Source: an uncultured Christensenella sp. (GTDB taxonomy: Bacteria; Bacillota; Clostridia; Christensenellales; Borkfalkiaceae). Taken from it: 13,396 nt of DNA. The stretch spans positions 1-13,396 of the forward strand of contig CAJMEI010000010.1 of assembly GCA_905212395.1 (NCBI GenBank), written 5' to 3'. The notes under the pieces are model-generated. The model had not been told where the DNA came from. It made no database searches and worked only from the letters and a program-made list of their open reading frames with translations. This document shows, piece by piece, positions 1 through 7,134 of the stretch; the stretch's first letter is position 1; the number at the start of each line of letters is the position of its first letter. Position numbers and translations under genes: made by a program.

Positions 1-1
1 C

Positions 2-226
2 GTTTACGATAAAAATTTCAACAAATTGCAAAGAGTAATTTTAACCGATAACGAACTTCAAAAGGGAAAAATCGTAAGGGAAGTTTTACTGTCGGCGTCG
101 GGGGAAGTAGAATTAAACGATAAAGTATCGGAACTAGACGAAAAGTATTTAAAAGAATATTTCGGAGATAAAATATTATTCGGCAAAGGTTATTTCACGA
201 AAAGCGTTGACAAAAAAAGTATTTAA
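2..226 (+). CDS. C-terminal end of an unrecognised protein (5' end outside window)
   Basis: The reading frame is open from the first complete codon at position 2 to TAA at 224-226, giving 74 visible residues. The TTG at 26 has no ribosome site in front of it and the frame stays open upstream, so this is the tail of a longer gene that begins outside the window. The visible part is charged and lysine/glutamate-rich, with a stretch ending in the residues YLKEYFGDKILFGKGYF. It has no membrane segment or motif I recognise. Codon use matches the neighbours. Its last codons contain the promoter of the next gene. I cannot assign a function. Confidence 0.7.
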   Translation, partial: VYDKNFNKLQRVILTDNELQKGKIVREVLLSASGEVELNDKVSELDEKYLKEYFGDKILFGKGYFTKSVDKKSI

Positions 227-235
227 TAATAGAAT
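207..235 (+). promoter_or_regulatory. Sigma-A promoter of the thrS homologue
   Basis: TTGACA at 207-212 is separated by 17 bases from TAGAAT at 230-235. The -35 box lies inside the coding end of the upstream gene. Transcription would start near 242, leaving an untranslated leader of only about 23 bases. That leaves no room for a T-box, the usual regulator of thrS in this phylum. The same pair of hexamers with the same spacing drives ruvC at 10142-10170. Confidence 0.8.
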
Positions 236-264
236 TAAAAGACAACCGAAAAAAAGAGGAAACT

Positions 265-2175
265 ATGGAAAAACAATCGGAGAAGGTTATTTATAAAGCT
301 ACCGCCGACTTAACGGGGGTAGCTTTTGCGGAGGAGCTTGGGGGCGACGTTTTAAAAAATTTGTCTGTAGTCAAAGTAAACGGAGTTTTGCAAGACGCTA
401 CCGATTATATAAATAAAGGGGATAGCGTAGAGTTTCTTTCTCCTTCCGACGAAGAAGCTTTAAAGGCGTTAAGACTAACGTGCACGCAACTGCTAGCGCA
501 CGCGGTAAAAAGTTTGTTTCCCACCTGTAAGCTAGGCGTTTGCGGAATAAAAAAGGACGAATTTTTTTACGATATAGATTTCGTTACTCCTATTTCGGAA
601 GAAGATTTACCCGAAATAGAAAAAGAAATGAAAAGAATTATAAAGGCGGGATTTTGCGTTGAAAAAACATTGCTCGGTAAAGCTGAAGCGATAGAAAAAA
701 TGTCCGAATATTCCGAACTTTATAAAATTAGGCTTTTAGAGAGTTTTCCTGCTAAAGAAAAGGTTAAACTATATAAAATAGGCGGATTTTCCGATTTGTG
801 TTCGGGTCCGTTGGTTTACGCGATTAAAAGTATTAAAGCTTTTCAGCTAAATTCCATTGCGGGCGCGTATTGGAAAAACAACAATAAAAACAAAATGCTT
901 ACCCGTATATACGGCACGGCGTTTTTCAAAAGAAAAAATTTAAACGAATATATAAAAACAAAAAGAGAAGAGAGCGAAAAAAACTACGCTAAGATTTGTA
1001 AAAAGTTAGGATATTATTATTCGGACGATAAAATTGGCAAAGGTTTACCGCAGTTTTTGGAAAAAGGGTATAAGGTTTTAAATATACTCCAACGTTTCGT
1101 AGAAGACGAAGAAGAAAAAAGAGGATATACTTTTATTAAAACTCCTTGTATTTCTAAAGCCGAACTATTTGAAATTTCCGGACAATTAGGACACTATAAG
1201 GATAAAATGTACATAATAAATTCTTTTGATAGCGATAAAGAAGATTACGTTTTGCGTCCCAGCGCCTGTCCGTTTCATTATAGAGTTTTCGCCTCTTCTT
1301 TAAAAAGTTATAAAGACCTTCCCGTCAGATATTCGGAAACGGCAACGGTATTTCGCAAAGAAGCTTCGGGCGAAACCAAAGAACTTATTCGTTTAAGGCA
1401 GTTTACCGTTTCGGACGGACATACCTTTATGAGCGAAAATCAAATAGAAGACGAGTTTGAAAAGAGTTTGGATTTAACGCAGTACGTTTTAAGAGCGATA
1501 GGGCTTGAAAAGGGTGTTTATTACGTTTTGGAGACGACGGACGCTGAAAAAGGTAAAAGTCGTTCTTCGATAGAAAAATGCGAAAACGCCGTTAAAAAAG
1601 CGTTTGAAAATAAAGGAATAGGCTATATTAAAAATTCGTCGCAATTAAACTCAGACGGCGTAAAAGTAAAAATTTTTAATAGGTCTTATTACGGTAAAGA
1701 AGAAGAATTATTATCTTTTTCATTTGATTTTCAAGCGGGGAAAAATTTCGGACTTTCGTATATAGACGAAAAGGGAAAAAAGAAAAATCCCGTAGTTTTG
1801 CATAGAAGTTCTATCGGTTGTTACGAAAAAACGCTGGCGACTTTAATAGAAAGATATTCGGGAAATTTGCCTTTATGGCTCGCTCCCGAACAGGTAAGAA
1901 TTTTATCCGTGTCCGAAAAATATTGCGAAAGCGTTAAAGAGTTGCGTTCCGAACTTGTAAAAAATAATATAAGGGCAACTTTTGACGTGAGAAATGAAAA
2001 AACCGGTAAAAAAATAAGAGACGCGGTTTTAGAAAAAGTACCTTACGTTCTGCTTGTTGGCGATAAAGAAGAAAACGGATTTTTATCGGTAAGAAACGCG
2101 TTCGGAAACGTGTTTAAAATGACTAAAGAGCAGTTTATTCAAAAAATATCGGAAGAAAGCGTGAAAAACAAATAA
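265..2175 (+). CDS. thrS: Threonyl-tRNA synthetase homologue with degenerate editing and catalytic sites
   Basis: Class II aminoacyl-tRNA synthetase of 636 residues, the normal ThrRS length and domain order: TGS domain (about 1-62), editing/SAD domain (63-235), catalytic core (236-530) and anticodon-binding domain (535-636, beginning PLWLAPEQV). Canonical ThrRS joins threonine to tRNA-Thr and hydrolyses mischarged Ser-tRNA-Thr. Aligned from memory to E. coli ThrRS, the zinc ligands are kept (C335, H386, H513), as are motif-2 R364 and E366, D384 and K467. Many other key residues differ. In the editing site H73 is Q75 and H186 is L183. In the catalytic site H309 is Q307, Q381 is V382, Y462 is D464, Q484 is S486 and motif-3 R520 is K522; the WQCGT segment is gone. 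The ATG follows AGAGGA at 255-260. The locus upstream of infC is the usual thrS position. It may be a divergent working enzyme, a drug-resistant form or a repurposed paralogue. Family assignment is secure; activity is not. Confidence 0.88.
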   Translation: MEKQSEKVIYKATADLTGVAFAEELGGDVLKNLSVVKVNGVLQDATDYINKGDSVEFLSPSDEEALKALRLTCTQLLAHAVKSLFPTCKLGVCGIKKDEFFYDIDFVTPISEEDLPEIEKEMKRIIKAGFCVEKTLLGKAEAIEKMSEYSELYKIRLLESFPAKEKVKLYKIGGFSDLCSGPLVYAIKSIKAFQLNSIAGAYWKNNNKNKMLTRIYGTAFFKRKNLNEYIKTKREESEKNYAKICKKLGYYYSDDKIGKGLPQFLEKGYKVLNILQRFVEDEEEKRGYTFIKTPCISKAELFEISGQLGHYKDKMYIINSFDSDKEDYVLRPSACPFHYRVFASSLKSYKDLPVRYSETATVFRKEASGETKELIRLRQFTVSDGHTFMSENQIEDEFEKSLDLTQYVLRAIGLEKGVYYVLETTDAEKGKSRSSIEKCENAVKKAFENKGIGYIKNSSQLNSDGVKVKIFNRSYYGKEEELLSFSFDFQAGKNFGLSYIDEKGKKKNPVVLHRSSIGCYEKTLATLIERYSGNLPLWLAPEQVRILSVSEKYCESVKELRSELVKNNIRATFDVRNEKTGKKIRDAVLEKVPYVLLVGDKEENGFLSVRNAFGNVFKMTKEQFIQKISEESVKNK

Positions 2176-2182
2176 AAAACAG

Positions 2183-2211
2183 TTGACAAAATTTTATTCG
2201 TTTGGTAATAT
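2183..2211 (+). promoter_or_regulatory. Sigma-A promoter of infC-rpmI-rplT
   Basis: TTGACA at 2183-2188, a 17-base spacer, then TAATAT at 2206-2211, starting 8 bases after the thrS stop codon. Transcription would begin near 2218. This gives a leader of about 147 bases before infC, which holds the attenuator described separately. Confidence 0.85.
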
Positions 2212-2217
2212 ATTTGA

Positions 2218-2332
2218 GTAAAGTAGAAGCGGAACTTCTCGCCGTACGCAAAAAAGTAGTACGGGCAAATAGATTTTTACGGTTAAAAGTATAAGTCGGC
2301 TTGCAAAGTTCTGTTTTGCAAGTCGTTTTTTT
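2218..2332 (+). promoter_or_regulatory. infC operon leader, probably L20-responsive attenuator
   Basis: The untranslated leader contains a hairpin AGAAG/CTTCT with loop CGGAA (2225-2239). Next to it is a second stem, GCC-GTAC (2241-2247) with GTAC-GG-GC (2259-2266, one bulged G). A terminator follows at 2297-2332. In Bacillus subtilis and relatives, ribosomal protein L20 binds the infC leader and promotes premature termination, giving feedback control of infC-rpmI-rplT. The position, the paired stems and the terminator before the start codon fit that scheme. I infer the L20 assignment from context and general architecture. A covariance-model match to the Rfam L20 leader would settle it. Confidence 0.65.
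2297..2332 (+). terminator. Attenuator terminator in the infC leader
   Basis: The stem CGGCTTGCAAA (2297-2307) pairs with TTTGCAAGTCG (2315-2325) over 11 pairs including one G-T. The loop is 7 bases and seven T follow at 2326-2332. It lies 32 bases before the infC ATG and downstream of the operon promoter, so it acts as a conditional terminator rather than an operon end. Confidence 0.85.
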
Positions 2333-2364
2333 ACGGCAAAAAATAAAAAAATAAAGGGAAATAA

Positions 2365-2892
2365 ATGGCTGAAAAAGAACAATTTCAAATCAACGAACAA
2401 ATTACCGATAAAGAAGTAAGGGTAATCTCGCAAGACGGGGAACAATTAGGCGTAATGCCCATAGAAAAAGCGTACAAATGCGCTGAAGTAGCTGGGCTTG
2501 ACTTGGTTAAAATTTCGCCAAACGCAAATCCTCCCGTATGTAAAATTATAGACTACGGCAAATTTAAGTTCGACAATCTGAAAAAATTAAAAGAAGCCAA
2601 GAAAAACCAAAAAACGGTAGAAATGAAAGAAATTTGGCTTTCGATGACTATCGACGTAGGCGACCTTAACGTAAAGGCAAAGCAAGCAAGCAAGTTTTTG
2701 CAAGCGGGCAATAAAGTTAAAGTGTCTATAAGAATGAGGGGCAGGCAAATAGCTCATTCAAGCATCGGGCTAGACGTTATGACAAGATTTTTCGAATTAG
2801 TCAATACCGTTTCGGTTATGGAAAAGAAACCTATGTTCGAAGGAAGAAGTATACTTATGATACTTGCGCCTTCCAAGGAAATAAAAAAATAA
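2365..2892 (+). CDS. infC: Translation initiation factor IF-3
   Basis: IF-3 binds the 30S subunit, keeps it apart from 50S and checks the start codon and initiator tRNA. The 175-residue product has the normal length. The N-terminal domain contains INEQITDKEVRVI, GEQLGVMPIEKA and SPNANPPVCKIIDYGKFKF. A lysine-rich linker follows, then the C-terminal domain beginning KEIWLSMTID and containing KVSIRMRGRQIAH and FEGRSILMILAP. The start is an ordinary ATG with AAAGGGA at 2353-2359, not the rare ATT used by some infC genes. It is the first gene of infC-rpmI-rplT, lies 18 bases before rpmI, and is likely controlled by the upstream attenuator. Confidence 0.97.
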   Translation: MAEKEQFQINEQITDKEVRVISQDGEQLGVMPIEKAYKCAEVAGLDLVKISPNANPPVCKIIDYGKFKFDNLKKLKEAKKNQKTVEMKEIWLSMTIDVGDLNVKAKQASKFLQAGNKVKVSIRMRGRQIAHSSIGLDVMTRFFELVNTVSVMEKKPMFEGRSILMILAPSKEIKK

Positions 2893-2910
2893 AAATGGAG
2901 GAAGAAATAT

Positions 2911-3114
2911 ATGCCAAAAATGAAATCACACAGCGGTGCAAAAAAACGTTTCAGAGTTACGGGAACGGGTAAGATAAAAAGAGCTCACCAAGGTAAAAAC
3001 CACATACTCAGCAAAAAGAACACCAAGAGAAAAAGAAGATTGAGAAGCGGAGCTTACGTATCCGTAACCCAAGAAAGAACGATTAAAGACAGTTTAATTC
3101 CGTATAAGGCATAA
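2911..3114 (+). CDS. rpmI: 50S ribosomal protein L35
   Basis: Small basic protein of 67 residues, the usual length for bL35, beginning PKMKSHSGAKKRFRVTGTGKI and containing HILSKKNTKRKRRLR. It is a structural part of the large ribosomal subunit. A strong ribosome site GGAGGAAG lies at 2897-2904, before the ATG. The gene sits between infC and rplT in the standard order, with 18 bases before it and 11 after it, so the three are translated from one mRNA. Confidence 0.97.
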   Translation: MPKMKSHSGAKKRFRVTGTGKIKRAHQGKNHILSKKNTKRKRRLRSGAYVSVTQERTIKDSLIPYKA

Positions 3115-3125
3115 GGAGGCAAAAA

Positions 3126-3479
3126 ATGCGTATAAAAAGAGGTGTAAACGCTGTTAAAAAGCGTAGAAAAATTTTAAAACAAGCAAAAGGTTATTTTGGG
3201 GCTAAAAGCAAGCTTTACAGAGTAGCAAGAGAAGCGGTTATGAAATCTCTTATGTATTCCTACGTTGGAAGAAAAGCAAGAAAGAGAGATTTTAGAAAGT
3301 TATGGATTGCAAGAATTAACGCAGGTTGCCGTCTTAACGATATTTCTTACAGCAAATTTATGCACGGTTTAAAACTTGCGGGCATCGGACTTAACAGAAA
3401 AGTTCTTGCCGACATGGCAATAAGCGACCCCGCAGGATTTACAACGCTCGTAAGTCAAGCAAAGGCTAAACTTAACTAA
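3126..3479 (+). CDS. rplT: 50S ribosomal protein L20
   Basis: Basic 117-residue protein of normal bL20 length, beginning MRIKRGVNAVKKRRKILK and containing AKGYFGAKSKLYR, the AREAVMKSLMYSYVGRKARKRDFRKLW stretch (in pieces) and the C-terminal globular part. L20 is an early assembly protein of the 50S subunit and, in Bacillota, the autoregulator of this operon. Ribosome site AAGGAGGC at 3114-3121, just upstream of the ATG. It is the last gene of the operon and is followed at once by a terminator. The free C-terminal domain is the part that contacts the leader RNA in studied species. Confidence 0.97.
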   Translation: MRIKRGVNAVKKRRKILKQAKGYFGAKSKLYRVAREAVMKSLMYSYVGRKARKRDFRKLWIARINAGCRLNDISYSKFMHGLKLAGIGLNRKVLADMAISDPAGFTTLVSQAKAKLN

Positions 3480-3484
3480 TTTTT

Positions 3485-3512
3485 AAGGAGTGTTTAAAAG
3501 GCACTCCTTTTT
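3485..3512 (+). terminator. Terminator of the infC-rpmI-rplT operon
   Basis: AAGGAGTG (3485-3492) pairs perfectly with CACTCCTT (3502-3509) over 8 bases around a 9-base loop, and runs into a T-rich tail (TTTTTATTTT from 3508). It starts 6 bases after the rplT stop codon. Confidence 0.88.
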
Positions 3513-3596
3513 ATTTTAAAAACTTTGTAATCATATTTCAAAACTGTTTATTTGTGAATTTTAGTCGTATAAAAATCACATATAATAAAGGTAAAA

Positions 3597-4328
3597 ATGG
3601 TAATAACTTCGCAAAAAAACGAAAGAATAAAAAAAATAGCCGAACTTAAAGAAAAAAAAGGCAGAAGGGAGCAAAACGCATATTTGGTAGAAGGTGTAAA
3701 AATGGTAAAAGAAGCATTTTTATACAATCAAGAAGTTTTATGCGTAATAGGTAAAAAAGAATTTTTATCTTCTCTTCCCGCATTTAACGGCGAAATAATA
3801 GAAACCGACGATAAAGTTTTAAACTATTTATCTTGTTGCGAAACTTGTCAAGGAATAATGGCGGTTGTAAAAATTCCGAATTCAACAGCCGAACAAGGCG
3901 GAATATCCGTTCTTTTAGATAGAGTACGCGACCCCGGCAATTTAGGTACGATAATAAGAACGTCGGTAGCGGCAGGGGTTAAGAACGTATATTTATTAGA
4001 TTGCGTAGACGCTTATTCGCCAAAAACCGTCCGTTCGTCCATGAGTGGAATTTACGGTGTAAATTTAATTTCGGCGGATAATAAAGACGTAGAAGAAATT
4101 TCAAAACAAACTACCATGATATGCGCCGATATGGACGGAGAAAACGTTTTTAAAAGCGATATAAAGGGCAATTTTTGTTTATGCATGGGCAACGAAGCCA
4201 ACGGAGTAAGCGACTTTATAAAGGAAAAATGTAAAAAAACAGTGAAAATTCCTATGAAAAATAAAATCGAAAGCTTGAATGTGGCGGTAGCTTATGCTAT
4301 AATAATATATAATTTGTTAAAATTTTAA
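3597..4328 (+). CDS. TrmH/SpoU-family (SPOUT) RNA 2'-O-methyltransferase
   Basis: SAM-dependent methyltransferase of 243 residues, predicted to modify a ribose in rRNA or tRNA. The N-terminal substrate-binding part (about 1-95) begins VITSQKNERIKKIAELKEKKGR and contains YLVEGVKMVKEA. The C-terminal SPOUT domain has all three motifs. Motif 1 is LLDRVRDPGNLGTIIRTS (N115, R121), motif 2 is LCMGNEANGVS (about 195-205), and motif 3 is IPM-KIESLNVAVA (about 218-231). It resembles the Bacillus YsgA-type protein found near rplT or pheS, but sequence alone does not identify the target base, so no symbol is given. The start ATG follows AAGG at 3588-3591. The gene begins 118 bases after rplT and lies 17 bases before yebC, so the last two are probably cotranscribed. 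Confidence 0.92.
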   Translation: MVITSQKNERIKKIAELKEKKGRREQNAYLVEGVKMVKEAFLYNQEVLCVIGKKEFLSSLPAFNGEIIETDDKVLNYLSCCETCQGIMAVVKIPNSTAEQGGISVLLDRVRDPGNLGTIIRTSVAAGVKNVYLLDCVDAYSPKTVRSSMSGIYGVNLISADNKDVEEISKQTTMICADMDGENVFKSDIKGNFCLCMGNEANGVSDFIKEKCKKTVKIPMKNKIESLNVAVAYAIIIYNLLKF

Positions 4329-4345
4329 TATAGAAGGATAAAATT

Positions 4346-5086
4346 ATGTCAGGACACAGTAAATGGGCAAACATTAAAAACAAAAAAGCAAAGACAGACG
4401 CTGTAAAAGGCAAAATATTTACTAAACTCGGAAGAGAATTAGCCGTTGCGGCAAAAGCGGGTTCAGACCCCAACACGAATTCAAGACTTGCGGACGTCGT
4501 AGCGAAAGCGAAAGCCGCTAACATGCCTAACGACAACATTAAAAGAAGCATAGCCAAAGCCGCAGGGGAACTTGGCAACGTAAATTACGAAGAACTTACT
4601 TACGAAGGGTACGGAATAGGCGGTAGCGCGGTAATAGTAAAAACGCTTACCGACAACAAGAACAGAACTGCGGGCGACGTAAGACATATTTTTGAAAAGT
4701 ACGCGGGCAATTTAGGAACTAACGGTTCTGTATCGTATATGTTCGATACTAAAGGCGTATTAGTCGTAGAAAGAACGGTGTCTTTAGACGAAGACACTAT
4801 GACGGAAATGGCAATAGATTGTGGCGCGGACGATATAATCGTTTGCGACGATAGTTATGAAATAAGAACTGCTCCGTCCGAATTTTCCGCAGTAAGAAAA
4901 GCTTTGGAGCAAAAGGGGTTAACGTTCGTAGAATCGCAAATTAGTATGATTCCTAATAATTTCGTAGATTTAGACGAAAAACAAACTGAAACTTTTGAAA
5001 AAATGTTAGACGCTTTTGAGGATAACGACGACGTGCAAGAAGTATTCCATAATGTCAACTTGCCCGAAGAAGAAATAGAAGAATAA
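4346..5086 (+). CDS. yebC: YebC/PmpR (TACO1) family protein
   Basis: Cytosolic 246-residue protein of the usual family length. It begins with the hallmark MSGHSKWANIKNKKAKTDA, followed by KGKIFTKLGREL, ANMPNDNIKRSIAKA and YEGYGIGG, with an acidic C-terminal tail. Family members were long annotated as transcription regulators. More recent work on bacterial YebC proteins and mitochondrial TACO1 points to a role in translation through proline-rich stretches. The ATG follows AAGGA at 4334-4338. yebC is often found next to ruvC in bacterial genomes; here it is separated from ruvC by the two lipoprotein genes. Confidence 0.95.
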   Translation: MSGHSKWANIKNKKAKTDAVKGKIFTKLGRELAVAAKAGSDPNTNSRLADVVAKAKAANMPNDNIKRSIAKAAGELGNVNYEELTYEGYGIGGSAVIVKTLTDNKNRTAGDVRHIFEKYAGNLGTNGSVSYMFDTKGVLVVERTVSLDEDTMTEMAIDCGADDIIVCDDSYEIRTAPSEFSAVRKALEQKGLTFVESQISMIPNNFVDLDEKQTETFEKMLDAFEDNDDVQEVFHNVNLPEEEIEE

Positions 5087-5121
5087 TAAAAGCGGAATAA
5101 TCCGTTAAAAAAATAAAAAAA

Positions 5122-5151
5122 GAACTAATTTGCTATAAAAATAATTAGTTC
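5122..5151 (+). promoter_or_regulatory. Perfect inverted repeat overlapping the GH43 promoter (possible operator)
   Basis: GAACTAATT (5122-5130) and AATTAGTTC (5143-5151) are exact reverse complements, 12 bases apart. No T-run follows, so it is a poor terminator. It covers the predicted -35 box and spacer of the GH43 promoter, where a dimeric repressor or activator would bind. A weaker 6-bp hairpin lies just upstream (5091-5106, AGCGGA/TCCGTT). The operator role is an inference; a transcript hairpin is the alternative. Confidence 0.45.
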
Positions 5152-5159
5152 GCTATAAA
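5130..5159 (+). promoter_or_regulatory. Probable promoter of the GH43 lipoprotein gene
   Basis: TTGCTA at 5130-5135, an 18-base spacer, and TATAAA at 5154-5159. The predicted start near 5166 leaves a leader of about 36 bases with AGGAG at 5195-5199. The -35 box is not perfect, which would suit a regulated promoter. Confidence 0.5.
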
Positions 5160-5202
5160 CTAAATTGCGTTCAAGCGTTTTTTATGGGTAAAATAGGAGA
5201 AT

Positions 5203-7134
5203 ATGATGAAAAAAAGAATTATAACCGTAATATTAGCTATAATGCTTATTTTTTCAACTAGTTTGATCGGCTGTGAAGACGGTTCGACAAAATCTAGTTC
5301 AAAATCGCCCGAAATTTCTTCGTCATCGTCGTCTTCCTCGTCGGTTTCTATGAGAAATCAATTAGAAGCGCAGGAAAGCGAAGATATAAGTTATATAGAT
5401 TTATCTAAAAATTTGTCGGAATCGGAACAACAAGAAGTCGATAGTTTGTTTTTTAAAAACGATTTAACAAACGACGGAGCAGACCCGTCTTGCATTTACG
5501 ATGAAGCAAGTGGGAACTTTTATATGTATACGACTGGTTTATACGCCAGAAAAAGTACCGATTTAATACATTGGGAAAAAAGTTCAAGGGTATTTACTTA
5601 CGCAGAAAACACTTGGGTAAGCGGATATCAGTGGGCGCCTGCGGTTATTTACGATAAAGATTTAGGTAAATACCTTATGTTTTACACGGGTTCGGTAAAA
5701 TCGCAATATTACGCGATAAATTCTATTCCTACAGGCATAGAAACGGGCAATTCGTTCTGCGTATGTATGGGCATTTCCGATTCTCCGGAAGGACCTTTCG
5801 TTCAATGGACGGGTACTGTTCAAGGCGGGACTTATCAAAGCGGCGCGACTTTTTCTTCTTACGAAATAACGGGTAGCCACACTTTTATAAATTTTGAAAG
5901 AATGAAATACGCTAGTCCTATTTATTACCCTTACGAAGGCTTTATAAAAGTTATCGACGTAGAGCCGTTTATAGACCCCGTTACGGGAGATAAGTATCTG
6001 TATATGTGCAGAGATTTAAACACCGATAAAAATGCGGGAACGCAATATCCGACGAGTAGTATTATGGTCATTAAAATGATTGACTGGTTTACCCCCGACT
6101 ATTCTACCGTAAGATTGATTACCGAGTGTAATTTTACTAACGTAGGAGATTCGGAAAGTACGGGCGGAGAAGGTTCGGTAAACGAAGGGCCATACGTTAT
6201 ATACAACGAACAAAATAATAAATATTATTTAACTTATAGCTGTAACAGTTATTGGAATAAAACTTATCAAGTAAGGCAGGCGGTTTCGGATAGTCCTATG
6301 GGGCCGTTTACAAAAATTGCCGTAGAAAAAGGCGGAGCGGTTATTGCAACGGATGCTAACTGGCCTCATAGAGCGGGAACGGGACACCACACGTTTGCAA
6401 AAATTAACGGAGCTTTGTATATGGTTTACCATATGCACACCACACCCGATAAAGAATTTAAATGGCCTAACAGCAATAGATGTATAGGAATAGATAAAAT
6501 CAGTTGGTTTAAAAACGAAGACGGCGAACTTGTAATGACAACTAACGGTCCTACTATGGGGTATATGTTATATTCGGGTAACCAACAAGGATATACAAAC
6601 GTAGCGGATAAAGCTAAAGTTTACGCTTATGACGGTGGCGGTAAACAAATGTTTAGCGACAATTTATCTTATATCAACGATAATATCGTTAAAACGATGG
6701 CGAACGACGGGAAAAAGGAATTTTCCATACAGTTTCCCGAAAACGATAGGGACGACCCGACTATTTGTCTTGATTTTTCATCTCCTGTAACCGTAAGAGG
6801 TATACAAATATTTAATTCCTATTCTAATAGAACGGCTTTCGATTACGTTAAGGACGTATCGATTTTCTACTATGAAAACGAAATTTTAAAATGTAAAAAA
6901 TTGGGCGAACTTACCTTCGATTGGTCTACTTACTGTACAAGCAATTTAACCGAAAGCGGTACGAAAGTATACGCTCCCGGTAACTATGCCGGCGCGATTT
7001 TTAACGAAATTTCGAACGTAGTAAGCATATCCGTTCATTTATGGCCACAAATAAACGATAAAATTTATGATTCGTGGGATAAAATTACGGGTATAGCCGT
7101 ATCCGAAATTGCGGTTATAGGTAAAAACGAATAA
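5203..7134 (+). CDS. Cell-surface glycoside hydrolase family 43 lipoprotein with C-terminal beta-sandwich domain
   Basis: Predicted exo-acting glycosidase (alpha-L-arabinofuranosidase or beta-xylosidase type) of 643 residues, anchored outside the membrane. It has a lipoprotein signal (MMKKRIITVILAIMLIF) with lipobox LIGC, C24 being the lipidated cysteine. A serine-rich tether with nine consecutive serines follows (about 28-49). The five-bladed propeller domain (about 85-480) shows the GH43 triad: base D94 in GADPS, pKa-tuning D252 in VIDVEPF, and acid E328 in NEGPYVIY. It also has H395/H396 in GTGHHTFAK, the likely metal site. Residues about 480-643 look like an F5/8-type carbohydrate-binding fold (ICLDFSSPVTVRGIQIF). 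The start is ATG 5203 with AGGAG at 5195-5199; ATG 5206 would serve equally. It stands alone with its own promoter. The exact substrate cannot be read from sequence. Confidence 0.87.
   Translation: MMKKRIITVILAIMLIFSTSLIGCEDGSTKSSSKSPEISSSSSSSSSVSMRNQLEAQESEDISYIDLSKNLSESEQQEVDSLFFKNDLTNDGADPSCIYDEASGNFYMYTTGLYARKSTDLIHWEKSSRVFTYAENTWVSGYQWAPAVIYDKDLGKYLMFYTGSVKSQYYAINSIPTGIETGNSFCVCMGISDSPEGPFVQWTGTVQGGTYQSGATFSSYEITGSHTFINFERMKYASPIYYPYEGFIKVIDVEPFIDPVTGDKYLYMCRDLNTDKNAGTQYPTSSIMVIKMIDWFTPDYSTVRLITECNFTNVGDSESTGGEGSVNEGPYVIYNEQNNKYYLTYSCNSYWNKTYQVRQAVSDSPMGPFTKIAVEKGGAVIATDANWPHRAGTGHHTFAKINGALYMVYHMHTTPDKEFKWPNSNRCIGIDKISWFKNEDGELVMTTNGPTMGYMLYSGNQQGYTNVADKAKVYAYDGGGKQMFSDNLSYINDNIVKTMANDGKKEFSIQFPENDRDDPTICLDFSSPVTVRGIQIFNSYSNRTAFDYVKDVSIFYYENEILKCKKLGELTFDWSTYCTSNLTESGTKVYAPGNYAGAIFNEISNVVSISVHLWPQINDKIYDSWDKITGIAVSEIAVIGKNE

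Noticed and set aside
2194..2445. 83-codon minus-strand frame across the infC leader and 5' end of infC
   Set aside because: It is antisense to the infC promoter, attenuator and coding start, is phenylalanine- and leucine-rich as expected from the reverse of A-rich DNA, and has no homology I recognise.
3541..3596. Separate promoter for the methyltransferase gene (TATAAT at 3581-3586 or TATAAA at 3568-3573)
   Set aside because: No acceptable -35 box lies at 16-18 bases, and the first site would make the mRNA almost leaderless and exclude its ribosome site. A promoter is likely here but I cannot place it.
5091..5106. AGCGGA/TCCGTT hairpin as the yebC terminator
   Set aside because: The 6-bp stem includes a G-T pair and is followed by A residues rather than T on the coding strand.
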